Position numbers and translations under genes: made by a program. From JBPEWY01 sp052032225 (lineage in GTDB: Bacteria; Bacteroidota; Bacteroidia; Flavobacteriales; Flavobacteriaceae): DNA of 64,000 bases. The notes below the pieces were generated by a model that saw only the letters and a program-made list of their open reading frames with translations, was not told the DNA's origin and ran no database searches. Position 1 is the stretch's first letter, and each line of letters starts with the position of its first letter. This document shows, in pieces, positions 8,830-16,508 of this stretch. The stretch spans positions 6,197 through 70,196 of the forward strand of contig JBPEWY010000034.1 of NCBI GenBank assembly GCA_052032225.1, read 5' to 3'.

Positions 8830-9285
8830 ATGCAGATAACACCCAGAAAACTCAACCTATTTACGCTCTTTAAGTTACCTTTAGTTTGGTTTAGTGGTAT
8901 AAGAGTGGTTTATATAGATAACCAGAAGTGCTTGGCTACTGTTTCGCACCGATGGATAAACCAAAATCCATTTAAATCTATGTTTTGGGCAGTACAAGGA
9001 ATGGCTGCAGAGCTTACAACCGGAGCATTAGTTATGAAAGAAATTAAAGCAAGTGGCAAAAACATCTCTATGCTTGTGGCTAATAATAAAGCTAATTTTT
9101 CTAAAAAAGCCACCGGAAAAATCACCTTTACTTGCACAGATGGGGCTAAAATTAAAGAGGCTATTACTGCAACAGTTGCAACAGGAGAGGGGCAAACTTT
9201 TTGGATGGAATCTGTTGGTATAGATGAGGCAGGAGATATAGTTTCTACATTTAATTTTGAGTGGACCGTAAAATTAAAAGCCTAA
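8830..9285 (+). CDS. DUF4442 (hotdog thioesterase-like) protein
   Basis: The protein has 151 residues from the ATG at 8830. An in-frame ATG at 8797 adds 11 residues that do not look like the family N-terminus (usually MxxTPRKLNLFxLFKLP). The body fits DUF4442, a hotdog-fold relative of acyl-CoA thioesterases: NPFKSMFWAVQGMAAELTTG forms the long central helix and a beta-rich C-terminus follows. The substrate is unknown and the typical Asp/Glu catalytic residue cannot be assigned with certainty. A large palindrome terminator follows. Confidence 0.75.
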   Translation: MQITPRKLNLFTLFKLPLVWFSGIRVVYIDNQKCLATVSHRWINQNPFKSMFWAVQGMAAELTTGALVMKEIKASGKNISMLVANNKANFSKKATGKITFTCTDGAKIKEAITATVATGEGQTFWMESVGIDEAGDIVSTFNFEWTVKLKA

Positions 9286-9294
9286 ACACCATTT

Positions 9295-9334
9295 ATCAAA
9301 AGGGTGGTGTATAGCTATACATCACCCTTTTGAT
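9295..9334. terminator. Bidirectional terminator, 40-base near-perfect palindrome
   Basis: Two 20-base arms meet with no spacer. The first begins ATCAAAAGGG at 9295 and the second ends CCCTTTTGAT at 9334. The single mismatch is a G-T, which is still a G-U pair in the plus-strand RNA. It separates the convergent DUF4442 and lipocalin-like genes, with the lipoprotein stop 2 bases away. Confidence 0.7.
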
Positions 9335-9335
9335 A

Positions 9336-9794
9336 TTACATTTTTTTAAATACTTCTTCAGAATAGATTTCAGAACTGTTACCAGACTTACAATCGTCTT
9401 CACTTCTTAAAACTATGGTGTTGTTACTATCTTTAAACTCAACTATATAAATTTCAAAATCATCCGGATCGAAATTATCATATCTTATATATAGTTTGTT
9501 GTCTTTAGATAACTCCCAAGTCCCTGCATATGTTTTTATTTCACCGTCATTGTTTTCGGTTGTTGTAAACGTGCCATTTTTTGAATATTCAAAAATAAAT
9601 TCACTGCTGGCAAAGCTTTCAGAATATAACTCGTTAGTGTTACAATAATAATTGTGGTCTGATATAAAAAGCCATTTAGTAATCAATGCTTTTTCTTGAG
9701 AGGTAAGACCATCTGAGTTATTAGAACAACTGCTAAACATAAAACAGTAAGCTAAAGTTACACAGTATAGTAATACAAGGCTATGTTTTTTCAT
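9336..9794 (-). CDS. Lipocalin-like lipoprotein
   Basis: The 152-residue protein has a lipoprotein signal peptide (MFSSC, with Cys at about 23). Its beta-rich body ends each strand in patterns such as GTWELSKDNKLYIRYD, as in the lipocalin-like domains common in flavobacterial lipoproteins. It is probably held in the outer or inner membrane facing the periplasm. No ligand or partner can be inferred. It is a single gene, convergent with the DUF4442 gene. Confidence 0.6.
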   Translation of the reverse strand: MKKHSLVLLYCVTLAYCFMFSSCSNNSDGLTSQEKALITKWLFISDHNYYCNTNELYSESFASSEFIFEYSKNGTFTTTENNDGEIKTYAGTWELSKDNKLYIRYDNFDPDDFEIYIVEFKDSNNTIVLRSEDDCKSGNSSEIYSEEVFKKM

Positions 9795-9932
9795 TATGTA
9801 TTGGATATTAATAAGTTGTTTGTTTAGAGAACGATATAAATAGTATTTTTATTACAAACTCTTTAAAACTTTATTTTGTAACAAAACCAAAAAAAGTTCT
9901 ACCAATAAACACAAACTTTAAAAATAAAAAAC

Positions 9933-10733
9933 ATGAATGCACACGAAATAGATTACCATATTTACGGAGAAGAAATGCAATTTGTAGAAATAGAGCTCGA
10001 TCCGCAAGAGGCAGTTGTAGCCGAAGCAGGGAGTTTTATGATGATGGATAACGGCATTAAAATGGATACCATTTTTGGAGATGGCTCTAACCAAGATAAA
10101 GGCGTTTTAGGTAAAATATTTTCGGCAGGAAAACGAATTCTTACCGGAGAAAGTTTATTTATGACAGCTTTTTTAAACGTAGATGCCGGAAAACGTAAAG
10201 TTAGTTTTGCATCGCCTTACCCGGGTAAAATTGTTGCTATAGATTTAACTCAGTACGGAGGTAAATTTATTTGCCAGAAAGATGCCTTTTTATGTGCTGC
10301 AAAGGGAGTACGCGTAGGGATAGAGTTTTCTAAACGTTTAGGAAGAGGTCTTTTTGGAGGAGAAGGATTTATTATGCAAAAACTAGAAGGAGACGGTATG
10401 GCATTTGTACATGCAGGAGGTACTATGGCTAAAAAAGAACTGGCTGCAGGAGAAGTTTTAAAAGTAGATACCGGTTGTATAGTTGGTTTTACAAAAGATG
10501 TAGATTATGATATTGAGTTTGTAGGCGGAATCAAAAACACCGTTTTTGGAGGAGAAGGCTTGTTTTTTGCAACCTTAAGAGGTCCGGGTACAGTTTATGT
10601 ACAATCGTTACCATTTAGCCGACTGGCAGACAGAGTGTGGGCTGCAGCACCAAAAGGTGGCGGTAAAGACAAAGGAGAAGGAAGTATATTGGGTGGTCTG
10701 GGAGATTTATTAGATGGCGATAACCGTTTTTAA
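9933..10733 (+). CDS. AIM24/TIGR00266-family protein
   Basis: The 266-residue protein belongs to the AIM24 family, a beta-barrel-like fold related to the tryptophan RNA-binding attenuator fold. Landmarks are EAVVAEAGSFMMMDNGI near residue 30, GGEGFIMQKLEGDGMAFVHAGGT in the middle and GGEGLFFATLRGPGTVYVQSLPF near the end. It ends in a Gly-rich tail. The cellular role is unknown in bacteria. It runs into the PBP4 gene tail to tail with a 4-base overlap inside a perfect palindrome. Confidence 0.88.
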   Translation: MNAHEIDYHIYGEEMQFVEIELDPQEAVVAEAGSFMMMDNGIKMDTIFGDGSNQDKGVLGKIFSAGKRILTGESLFMTAFLNVDAGKRKVSFASPYPGKIVAIDLTQYGGKFICQKDAFLCAAKGVRVGIEFSKRLGRGLFGGEGFIMQKLEGDGMAFVHAGGTMAKKELAAGEVLKVDTGCIVGFTKDVDYDIEFVGGIKNTVFGGEGLFFATLRGPGTVYVQSLPFSRLADRVWAAAPKGGGKDKGEGSILGGLGDLLDGDNRF

Positions 10734-10741
10734 AAACGGTT
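10722..10741. repeat. Palindrome spanning two convergent stop codons
   Basis: AACCGTTTTT (10722-10731) is followed directly by its exact complement AAAAACGGTT (10732-10741). The centre TTTTTAAAAA holds both TAA stops. As a result both convergent proteins end in Asn-Arg-Phe. Confidence 0.8.
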
Positions 10742-11995
10742 GTGAATTTCTAGTAATAAATTGGCAATATCTTGCCTAATATTGCTGGAAGGTACTCTAA
10801 AATGATTAGCCATATAGCTAAATATTAGTGTTTTGCCAGATTTAGTTATTATGTAACCACTTAAACAATAATTATTACTCATAGAACCCGATTTGGCAAA
10901 CACATAAGGAGTGCTTGCTCCGTACCAATTTTTTAAGGTACCGGAAACACCTCCCACAGGAAATAAATTAAATAATTTTTCTTGTGGGATGTTTTTATTT
11001 AATTCATTTAAAACATAAACCATGCTGTTGGGTGTAAAAAGGTTATACCTAGATAACCCGGAACCATCTACCCATCTCGGTTTTTCGGGTAATGCTTTTA
11101 AATTGTTTTTTAGCACATGATTTATTGACTTTTTTACACTTAAAGAATCAAATAACAACCCCGAAACCATTACATGTATTTGTTCTGCAAGAAAATTGTC
11201 ACTCTCTACCATCATTATTTTTAACAAAGAATCTGTAGGCACACTATATAATGTGTTTTTATTGTTAAAGGCTAAATTGTCTGTAAATCTTACGGTTTTA
11301 GATGTTAGTTTTTCTAATATTTTTTTAGTGATGGTGTCAGATACTATAAAAGGTGTAAATAATGTGTCTTTTTCTGTAGGTTCAATGTAAAATTTATTTT
11401 GATTTAAATCTCGTGGATAAGGATTTTGTGCTACAACAACACTATCTTTAAAAAGTATCGGACTAACATTTAAACTATCTTCTTTAAAAAATAAACTTAC
11501 CAAATTACCGTGTATAGGGAATGCACTTCGTTGGGGCATATAGTAATATGCATAATCATCCCAAGACCATCCCGGAGCATAAGCATCATCATAAAAAGCA
11601 TTGTTTTGTATAACAACGGTTTTGTAAGGATGGTTTTTTAAAAATAGAATAGTGTTATCATTATAAAGATTAGGATATAGCAAGGTAGGATCTCCGGTGG
11701 GCTGCACAAAAATTGTGTCGTTTTGAGTGTTATAATGTAAAGCAGGAATAGTGTCTGGCAAATACATTAAGCCTGTATATAATGTAAATATTTTGGTGTT
11801 AGAAGCAGGTAAAAAGTATTTGTTGGCATTGTATGAGTAAATTGTTTTTTGGGTGGTAGGATCAAACAACTTAAAACCAACAAAATGTTTTTGTTTAGTT
11901 ACTTCTTTAAAAGTTTTTGTTAACAATGCTCGCTTACCTGTTACGCAACTTAAAACCAAGAAAGCTAACACCAGTAATCCTGCAAATTTTCTCAT
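10730..11995 (-). CDS. PBP4-type D-alanyl-D-alanine carboxypeptidase lipoprotein
   Basis: This periplasmic serine peptidase of the S13/DacB family trims or cleaves peptidoglycan peptides. The 421-residue protein has a lipobox (FLVLSC, Cys at about 17). The active-site SxxK is S65-N-T-K68 in PASNTKIFT, SGLSRYN serves as the SxN box, and KSG (FAKSGSM) serves as the KTG box. It is shorter than E. coli DacB (477) but all three motifs are present. It starts at the ATG before a hydrophobic signal. The gene stands alone on the minus strand. Confidence 0.9.
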   Translation of the reverse strand: MRKFAGLLVLAFLVLSCVTGKRALLTKTFKEVTKQKHFVGFKLFDPTTQKTIYSYNANKYFLPASNTKIFTLYTGLMYLPDTIPALHYNTQNDTIFVQPTGDPTLLYPNLYNDNTILFLKNHPYKTVVIQNNAFYDDAYAPGWSWDDYAYYYMPQRSAFPIHGNLVSLFFKEDSLNVSPILFKDSVVVAQNPYPRDLNQNKFYIEPTEKDTLFTPFIVSDTITKKILEKLTSKTVRFTDNLAFNNKNTLYSVPTDSLLKIMMVESDNFLAEQIHVMVSGLLFDSLSVKKSINHVLKNNLKALPEKPRWVDGSGLSRYNLFTPNSMVYVLNELNKNIPQEKLFNLFPVGGVSGTLKNWYGASTPYVFAKSGSMSNNYCLSGYIITKSGKTLIFSYMANHFRVPSSNIRQDIANLLLEIHNRF

Positions 11996-12155
11996 AATAA
12001 CAAGTATTCTTGTAAAGTACGTTTAAAAAAATCAAATAAAAAAATTAACATTAAACGAGGTATTTTAGTGAAAAATTAACCTTTTTAGGGTGAGAAAATT
12101 TTCAAAAAAATTCTTATTTTTAGGAACCTAATTCAACAAAAACTAAACATGAATC

Positions 12156-12374
12156 ATGGCTAGAGCTATGTTTGAGTACACTAAAACAGTGCTCCAAAAA
12201 GTAAGCTTTGACCCCGCCTTGTTTTGCAAGGAGCTTGAAAAAGCTGCACAAAGATTATTACCTTACGAGCTAGATGAACTTAGAATTTGGGTAAACCAAT
12301 ATGTTAGAGAAAAACCAGAATTAACGCAGTGTTTGGTTTACTTAAAAGATACCAAAAAAAGCCTCCAGTATTAA
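12156..12374 (+). CDS. Small conserved hypothetical protein (72 aa)
   Basis: The 72-residue, probably cytoplasmic protein is rich in charged helix-forming residues: MFEYTKTVLQKVSFDPALF, a Lys-rich middle, then LLPYELDELRIWV. I recall similar short proteins beginning MFEYTK in flavobacteria but know no function. The start may instead be the ATG at 12168, which would give MFEYTK at the N-terminus. Its stop codon lies in the loop of the terminator hairpin, so the last codons form part of the stem. Confidence 0.65.
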   Translation: MARAMFEYTKTVLQKVSFDPALFCKELEKAAQRLLPYELDELRIWVNQYVREKPELTQCLVYLKDTKKSLQY

Positions 12375-12387
12375 GGAGGCTTTTTTA
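12356..12387. terminator. Terminator overlapping the small gene's 3' end
   Basis: GCCTCC (12361-12366) pairs with GGAGGC (12375-12380), with seven A before and six T after, so it can act in both directions between this gene and oxyR. The small gene's TAA (12372-12374) is in the loop. Confidence 0.8.
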
Positions 12388-13326
12388 TGTTTTGTTTATA
12401 GGACTTATTATTTGAACATTGCTAAATGCAATGGCTCCTCTTATTATACCCGAAATTACATCTTTTAACGCTTCTATGATGTGCAGTTTTAACTCACTTT
12501 TATGGTAAATTAAACTAACTTCTCTGGCTGGGGTAGGTTCTGTAAAATAATGCAAATATTGTTTTTCAGACTCTTTAAGCTCTAACGTATGTAAATAAGG
12601 AAGAAGCGTCATTCCCAACCCTTCGTTGGCTAACTTTATCATGGTTTCAAAACTACCGCTTTCTAACTGAAAATGTTCATTGTTAAGTGCTTTATCAGAT
12701 TTACACAGGTTAATTACACCATCTCTAAAGCAATGCCCATCTTCTAACAAAAGAATATCATCTATAGCTAAATCTGAAGTGCTTATTTTTTTGTGTTCGT
12801 GCAATCTGTGGTTTTCTGGAATATAAGCTACAAAAGGCTCATAATATAACGGACGCTCTTTAATTTGTTCGTGCTCTAAGGGGGTAGCAGCAATGGCAGC
12901 ATCTAAATGTCCGTCTACAATATTGTTTATTATAGACTCTGTGTGTAGCTCTTTAATTTTTAAGTTTACCTCCGGATATTTTTTAATAAACGTCTTTAAA
13001 AACATTGGCAGTAGGGTAGGCATAATGGTTGGTATAATTCCCAACGAAAATTCGCCACCAATAAATCCTTTTTCTTGGTCTACAATATCTTTAATTCTGG
13101 TACTTTCATCAACTATATTTTTAGCTTGCGCTACAATTTTTTTTCCTACTTCTGTAAGTTGAATAGGTTTTTTACTTCTATCAAAAATAAGTACGCCCAG
13201 TTCGTCTTCTAATTTTTGAATTTGCATACTTAAAGTAGGCTGGGTAACAAAGGTTTTTTCGGCAGCAAGCGTAAAGTTTTTATACTCGGCAACAGCAAGT
13301 ACGTATTGAAGCTGTGTGATTGTCAT
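12385..13326 (-). CDS. oxyR: Hydrogen peroxide sensor/regulator OxyR
   Basis: This is a LysR-family regulator of 313 residues. The N-terminal winged helix is at 1-60 (TQLQYVLAVAEYKNFTLAAE), and the effector domain has the peroxide-sensing cysteines C199 (LLLEDGHC) and C208 (VINLC). That is exactly the spacing and numbering of E. coli OxyR, which forms the C199-C208 disulfide on oxidation and activates antioxidant genes. The divergent neighbour is dps, a classic OxyR target, and the 115-base gap holds a dyad that could be the operator. Confidence 0.93.
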   Translation of the reverse strand: MTITQLQYVLAVAEYKNFTLAAEKTFVTQPTLSMQIQKLEDELGVLIFDRSKKPIQLTEVGKKIVAQAKNIVDESTRIKDIVDQEKGFIGGEFSLGIIPTIMPTLLPMFLKTFIKKYPEVNLKIKELHTESIINNIVDGHLDAAIAATPLEHEQIKERPLYYEPFVAYIPENHRLHEHKKISTSDLAIDDILLLEDGHCFRDGVINLCKSDKALNNEHFQLESGSFETMIKLANEGLGMTLLPYLHTLELKESEKQYLHYFTEPTPAREVSLIYHKSELKLHIIEALKDVISGIIRGAIAFSNVQIISPINKT

Positions 13327-13358
13327 TTTCTTATAGTTTTAGATGATAAAAATATAAA

Positions 13359-13381
13359 AACTATCAATAAATCTTATAGTT
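13359..13381. promoter_or_regulatory. Candidate OxyR operator in the oxyR-dps gap
   Basis: AACTAT (13359-13364) and ATAGTT (13376-13381) form a perfect dyad with 11 bases between them, the size of a LysR-type box. A further ATAGTTTT (13333-13340) complements AAAACTAT (13357-13364). The downstream arm sits about 20 bases before a weak dps -7 element, TATTTTTA (13402-13409), as an activator site would. Confidence 0.5.
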
Positions 13382-13441
13382 AAAAAGCATAAACTTAGCA
13401 GTATTTTTACAGTATAATAATAAATGCTAAATAATATACAA

Positions 13442-13921
13442 ATGAAAACAAACAGCTTAGGACTTAGTATAGAGAAATCTAAACATATAAGTGGTTTATT
13501 AAATAAATTACTTGCTAACTTTCAAGTTTATTACCAAAACTTAAGAGGAATACACTGGAACATTAAAGGAAAGCGCTTTTTTGAACTTCATTTAAAGTTT
13601 GAAGAGCTTTATACCGATGCAAATGTAAAGGTAGATATGATTGCAGAACGTATTTTAACGTTAGGAGACACTCCTTTACATACATTTACAGAATATGCCA
13701 AAACCGCAACAGTACCTGTTGGGAAAAATGTGGTAAACGATGAAGAGTCTGTAAGGTTAATTTTAGCTTCGTTAAAAGAGTTATTACTAATTGAACGCGA
13801 AATACTTGAAGCAAGTGATGAAGCTAATGATGAAGGTACAAATGCCATGATGAGCGATTTCATTACCGAGCAAGAGAAAACAATCTGGATGATGAAAGCA
13901 TGGTTAAACGAAAGTATTTAA
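13442..13921 (+). CDS. dps: Dps-family ferritin-like DNA-protection protein
   Basis: The protein forms 12-mer shells that oxidise Fe(II) with peroxide and store iron, protecting DNA. From the start at 13442 it has 159 residues. The ferroxidase site is visible in NLRGIHWNIKGKRFFELHLKFEELYTDA (His, Asp and Glu ligands) and in the C-terminal helix SDFITEQEKTIWMMKAWL. An earlier ATG at 13424 lies too close to the likely transcription start and adds six unconserved residues. Divergent oxyR strongly suggests peroxide induction. A strong bidirectional terminator follows. Confidence 0.93.
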   Translation: MKTNSLGLSIEKSKHISGLLNKLLANFQVYYQNLRGIHWNIKGKRFFELHLKFEELYTDANVKVDMIAERILTLGDTPLHTFTEYAKTATVPVGKNVVNDEESVRLILASLKELLLIEREILEASDEANDEGTNAMMSDFITEQEKTIWMMKAWLNESI

Positions 13922-13923
13922 TA

Positions 13924-13953
13924 AAAAAGGGATGTTAATACATCCCTTTTTTT
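13924..13953. terminator. Bidirectional terminator between dps and the DUF2141 gene
   Basis: GGGATG (13929-13934) pairs with CATCCC (13941-13946) around TTAATA, flanked by six A and seven T. The arms extend as AAAA/TTTT. It serves both convergent genes. Confidence 0.85.
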
Positions 13954-13956
13954 ACT

Positions 13957-14370
13957 TTAAAACCGTATCGTAAAATTTAGATTAGTGTTTTTTACCTTAA
14001 ATTTAGCAGAGCTAAATAAAGGTGGCCCCATACTCATATCGTTGTTAGAGGAACCATAACTCTCAATAGGCATACCCGAAGCTTCAAAATCCATCTGATT
14101 ATTTTCGTTTTCATCATGTAATGCTAAAATGGCATACGTACCTTCAGGAACATCTTTAAACTCTACGGTTGCAACACCGTTATCAATAGTGGTTTTAGCA
14201 TTCATAATTCCCGGGCCTTTTAAAAACGTTTCTTCAGTATGTAAAGAAAATATGACCGCACCGTTATTATTTTTAACGTTATTTACAGTAACAGTAATTG
14301 TTGCGTTTTCTTGAGCAAAGCCTAAAGCAGAGGCAAGCATAAATGTAAGTGTAATGATTAATGATTTCAT
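13957..14370 (-). CDS. DUF2141 secreted protein
   Basis: The protein has 137 residues from the ATG at 14370, which opens a clean signal peptide (MKSLIITLTFMLASALGFA). The longer upstream frame is Cys/Lys-rich and implausible. The mature beta-sandwich matches DUF2141: GAVIFSLHTEETFLKG, VPEGTYAILALHDENENNQMDFEASGMPIESYG and FSSAKFKV. The middle segment has an Asp/Glu/Asn-rich loop that may bind a metal. It is periplasmic or outer-membrane associated, and its function is unknown. It is convergent with dps. Confidence 0.88.
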   Translation of the reverse strand: MKSLIITLTFMLASALGFAQENATITVTVNNVKNNNGAVIFSLHTEETFLKGPGIMNAKTTIDNGVATVEFKDVPEGTYAILALHDENENNQMDFEASGMPIESYGSSNNDMSMGPPLFSSAKFKVKNTNLNFTIRF

Positions 14371-14519
14371 GACTTTGTTGTTTGTTTTCATCAAAAGTCT
14401 AAATATGTTTGTTATTAAAACACTATTTCTTACCCAATTGTAAATTATGCAAGACCAATTGTAAAACATACAGTTAAAGCATATGTTTTTACTACTTTTG
14501 GCACGTAAAAATTGTATAC

Positions 14520-15116
14520 ATGTTTTTTTATACGTTAGATTTAATCGGAACCTTTGTTTTTGCAATTTCGGGTGTACTAGCAGCTTTGAATAAGAAATTA
14601 GACCCTTTTGGAATTTTTATAATTGCATTTGTAACAGCAGTAGGCGGAGGTACTTTAAGAGATATTTTAATAGGAAGAACTCCGGTAGGATGGATGTTTG
14701 ATTTAAATTACATTTATACTATTGCAGCAGGAGTAGTATTTGCAATATTATTTAGAAGAAAAATTGATTATTTACGTACTTCTTTATTTTTATTTGATAC
14801 TATCGGACTTGGGGTTTTTACCTTAATTGGAATAGAGCTTGGTGTTAAGGCACAATTGCATCCAATAATTTGTATTGCTTTAGGAGCAATGAGCGCATCG
14901 TTTGGTGGCGTTATTCGAGATATACTTTGTAATGAAATTCCTGTAATATTCAGGAAAGAAATTTACGCAACTGCCTGTATTCTGGGTGGGGTTGTTTACT
15001 TTGTTTTAGATACACTTGTAGCAGAAAACCTATTGTACATAGCAACAGCAATGGTGGTAATTATTGTTAGGGTTTTAGCTGTTAGGTTTAAGCTTCAGTT
15101 ACCTGCTATTCAATAA
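14520..15116 (+). CDS. TRIC-family cation channel (UPF0126/YicG type)
   Basis: The 198-residue inner-membrane protein has seven hydrophobic helices built from two inverted repeats of three plus one. Each repeat carries the hallmark loop: GGGTLRDILIGRTP near residue 40 and GGVIRDILCNEIP near 127. These glycine loops line the pore in trimeric intracellular cation channels. Prokaryotic members conduct K+/Na+ in structural studies, and the physiological role here is unknown. The last 11 bases overlap the convergent cyclophilin gene. Confidence 0.9.
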   Translation: MFFYTLDLIGTFVFAISGVLAALNKKLDPFGIFIIAFVTAVGGGTLRDILIGRTPVGWMFDLNYIYTIAAGVVFAILFRRKIDYLRTSLFLFDTIGLGVFTLIGIELGVKAQLHPIICIALGAMSASFGGVIRDILCNEIPVIFRKEIYATACILGGVVYFVLDTLVAENLLYIATAMVVIIVRVLAVRFKLQLPAIQ

Positions 15117-15825
15117 CTTCTGCTTGCATTACAATATTCTGTAAGGGCCACTCGCCATCATCGGTAGGCTGGCTATTTATTTTATCTACCACATCCATCC
15201 CTTCAATAACTCTTCCAAAGGCAGTGTATTTTCCATCTAAATGGTACGAGCCCGGTTTGGTTACTACAATAAAAAATTCGTACGGTGAAGCTAGTTTATG
15301 TGGGTTATCTATTTCGCTACTAGGCATAGAAACTGTTCCTCTGTGATGTTTATGACCTTTTCTTGTATCGGGTGGCAATAAATACCTTCCAATTTCGCTT
15401 CTTTTTCTGGCTGTAGCTTTATTATCTGCATTACCACCTTGTATAATAAAGTTTTTAACTACCCTATGAAAATAAGTCCCGTTAAAGTATCCTTTTTTTG
15501 TTAGGTATATAAAATTAGCCCGATGGTAAGGTGTGTTATTAAAAAGCTCTATAACAAAACTGCCAAATTGCGTGGTAATTTTAACCTTATTTTCTTTATG
15601 CTTTTGAGCGTATTCGTAAAAAAAAGGGATTGCATTATCTTCTGTTAATTTAAACGGCACAGAATCTTTTTCTTCTTTTTTTAAAACAGTATCTTTTTTA
15701 ACAACAGCAGTTGTGTCTTTAGTAGCTTTACTTTGGATTGTTTTTTTAGGTTGCTTTGTAGTGCAACCCATCATAAAAAATAGTAGTATTATTGTACAAG
15801 TATTTAGAAGCGTTTTTTTATGCAC
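15106..15825 (-). CDS. Cyclophilin-type peptidyl-prolyl isomerase lipoprotein
   Basis: The 239-residue protein has a lipoprotein signal (FFMMGC, Cys at 21), a Lys/Thr-rich linker (22-60) and a cyclophilin domain at about 75-235. Domain landmarks are GSFVIELFNNTPYHRANFIYLTKKGYFNGTYFHRVVKNFIIQGG and YTAFGRVIEGMDVVDKI. It probably folds exported proteins in the periplasm. The only usable start is a GTG (complement of 15823-15825), and this start overlaps the start of the divergent NUDIX gene by 6 bases. Confidence 0.88.
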   Translation of the reverse strand: MHKKTLLNTCTIILLFFMMGCTTKQPKKTIQSKATKDTTAVVKKDTVLKKEEKDSVPFKLTEDNAIPFFYEYAQKHKENKVKITTQFGSFVIELFNNTPYHRANFIYLTKKGYFNGTYFHRVVKNFIIQGGNADNKATARKRSEIGRYLLPPDTRKGHKHHRGTVSMPSSEIDNPHKLASPYEFFIVVTKPGSYHLDGKYTAFGRVIEGMDVVDKINSQPTDDGEWPLQNIVMQAEVIE

Positions 15826-16461
15826 TACGATGATTTTTTAAAATTGATTTCAAAAATAAAAAATCTGCCTTTACCGGGCGAAGAAGCGCATTATAAAATG
15901 ACTCCAAAAGTGCGCATAAATGAGCTAAAAAGTATAGATGTTGATGCTAAAAAGCCAAAAAAAGCAGGAGTTTTATCGTTGTTTTACCCGTCAGAAGATT
16001 ATACGGCACATTTACTGCTTACGCTCAGAAAATCGTATAAAGGAGTTCATGCCAATCAAATAAGTTTTCCCGGCGGAAAAATAGAAAGAACAGATGCCAG
16101 TTTGTTAGATACTGCATTAAGAGAAACACAAGAAGAGGTGGGAGTAAACCCCAATTTGGTTACAATTATAAAACCGTTAACACAAGTATATATTCCGCCA
16201 AGTAATTTTAAAGTGCAGCCTTATATTGGCGTAGCCAAAACTACGCTTAGTTTTACAAAACAAGAGGAAGAGGTAGCAGAACTGGTTCAGGTGCCTGTTG
16301 TTAATTTTTTAGATGATCAGGCTGTTTTTTACCAAACATTATCTACTTCGTACGCAAAAAATATTAAAGTACCTGCCTTTAACTTAAACGGTTACACGGT
16401 TTGGGGAGCTACTGCTATGATGCTAAGTGAAGTTAAAGAGCTATTTAAGCAGGTGCTTTAA
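15820..16461 (+). CDS. NUDIX hydrolase, CoA pyrophosphatase type
   Basis: The 213-residue protein has the extended Nudix box of the CoA-diphosphatase (NudL/YeaB) group: FPGGKIERTDASLLDTALRE followed by TQEEVGV at about residues 84-111. Such enzymes cleave CoA and its oxidised or acyl forms to phosphopantetheine and 3',5'-ADP. The N-terminus (FLKLISKIKNLPLPGEEAHYKM) fits the family, which supports the ATG at 15820 despite its overlap with the divergent GTG of the cyclophilin gene. The acyltransferase gene follows with a gap of about 48 bases. Confidence 0.87.
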   Translation: MHYDDFLKLISKIKNLPLPGEEAHYKMTPKVRINELKSIDVDAKKPKKAGVLSLFYPSEDYTAHLLLTLRKSYKGVHANQISFPGGKIERTDASLLDTALRETQEEVGVNPNLVTIIKPLTQVYIPPSNFKVQPYIGVAKTTLSFTKQEEEVAELVQVPVVNFLDDQAVFYQTLSTSYAKNIKVPAFNLNGYTVWGATAMMLSEVKELFKQVL

Positions 16462-16508
16462 GCATACTTTTGTACTTTTGTAGCTCGCCAAAAAAATTAA
16501 GTAAACAT

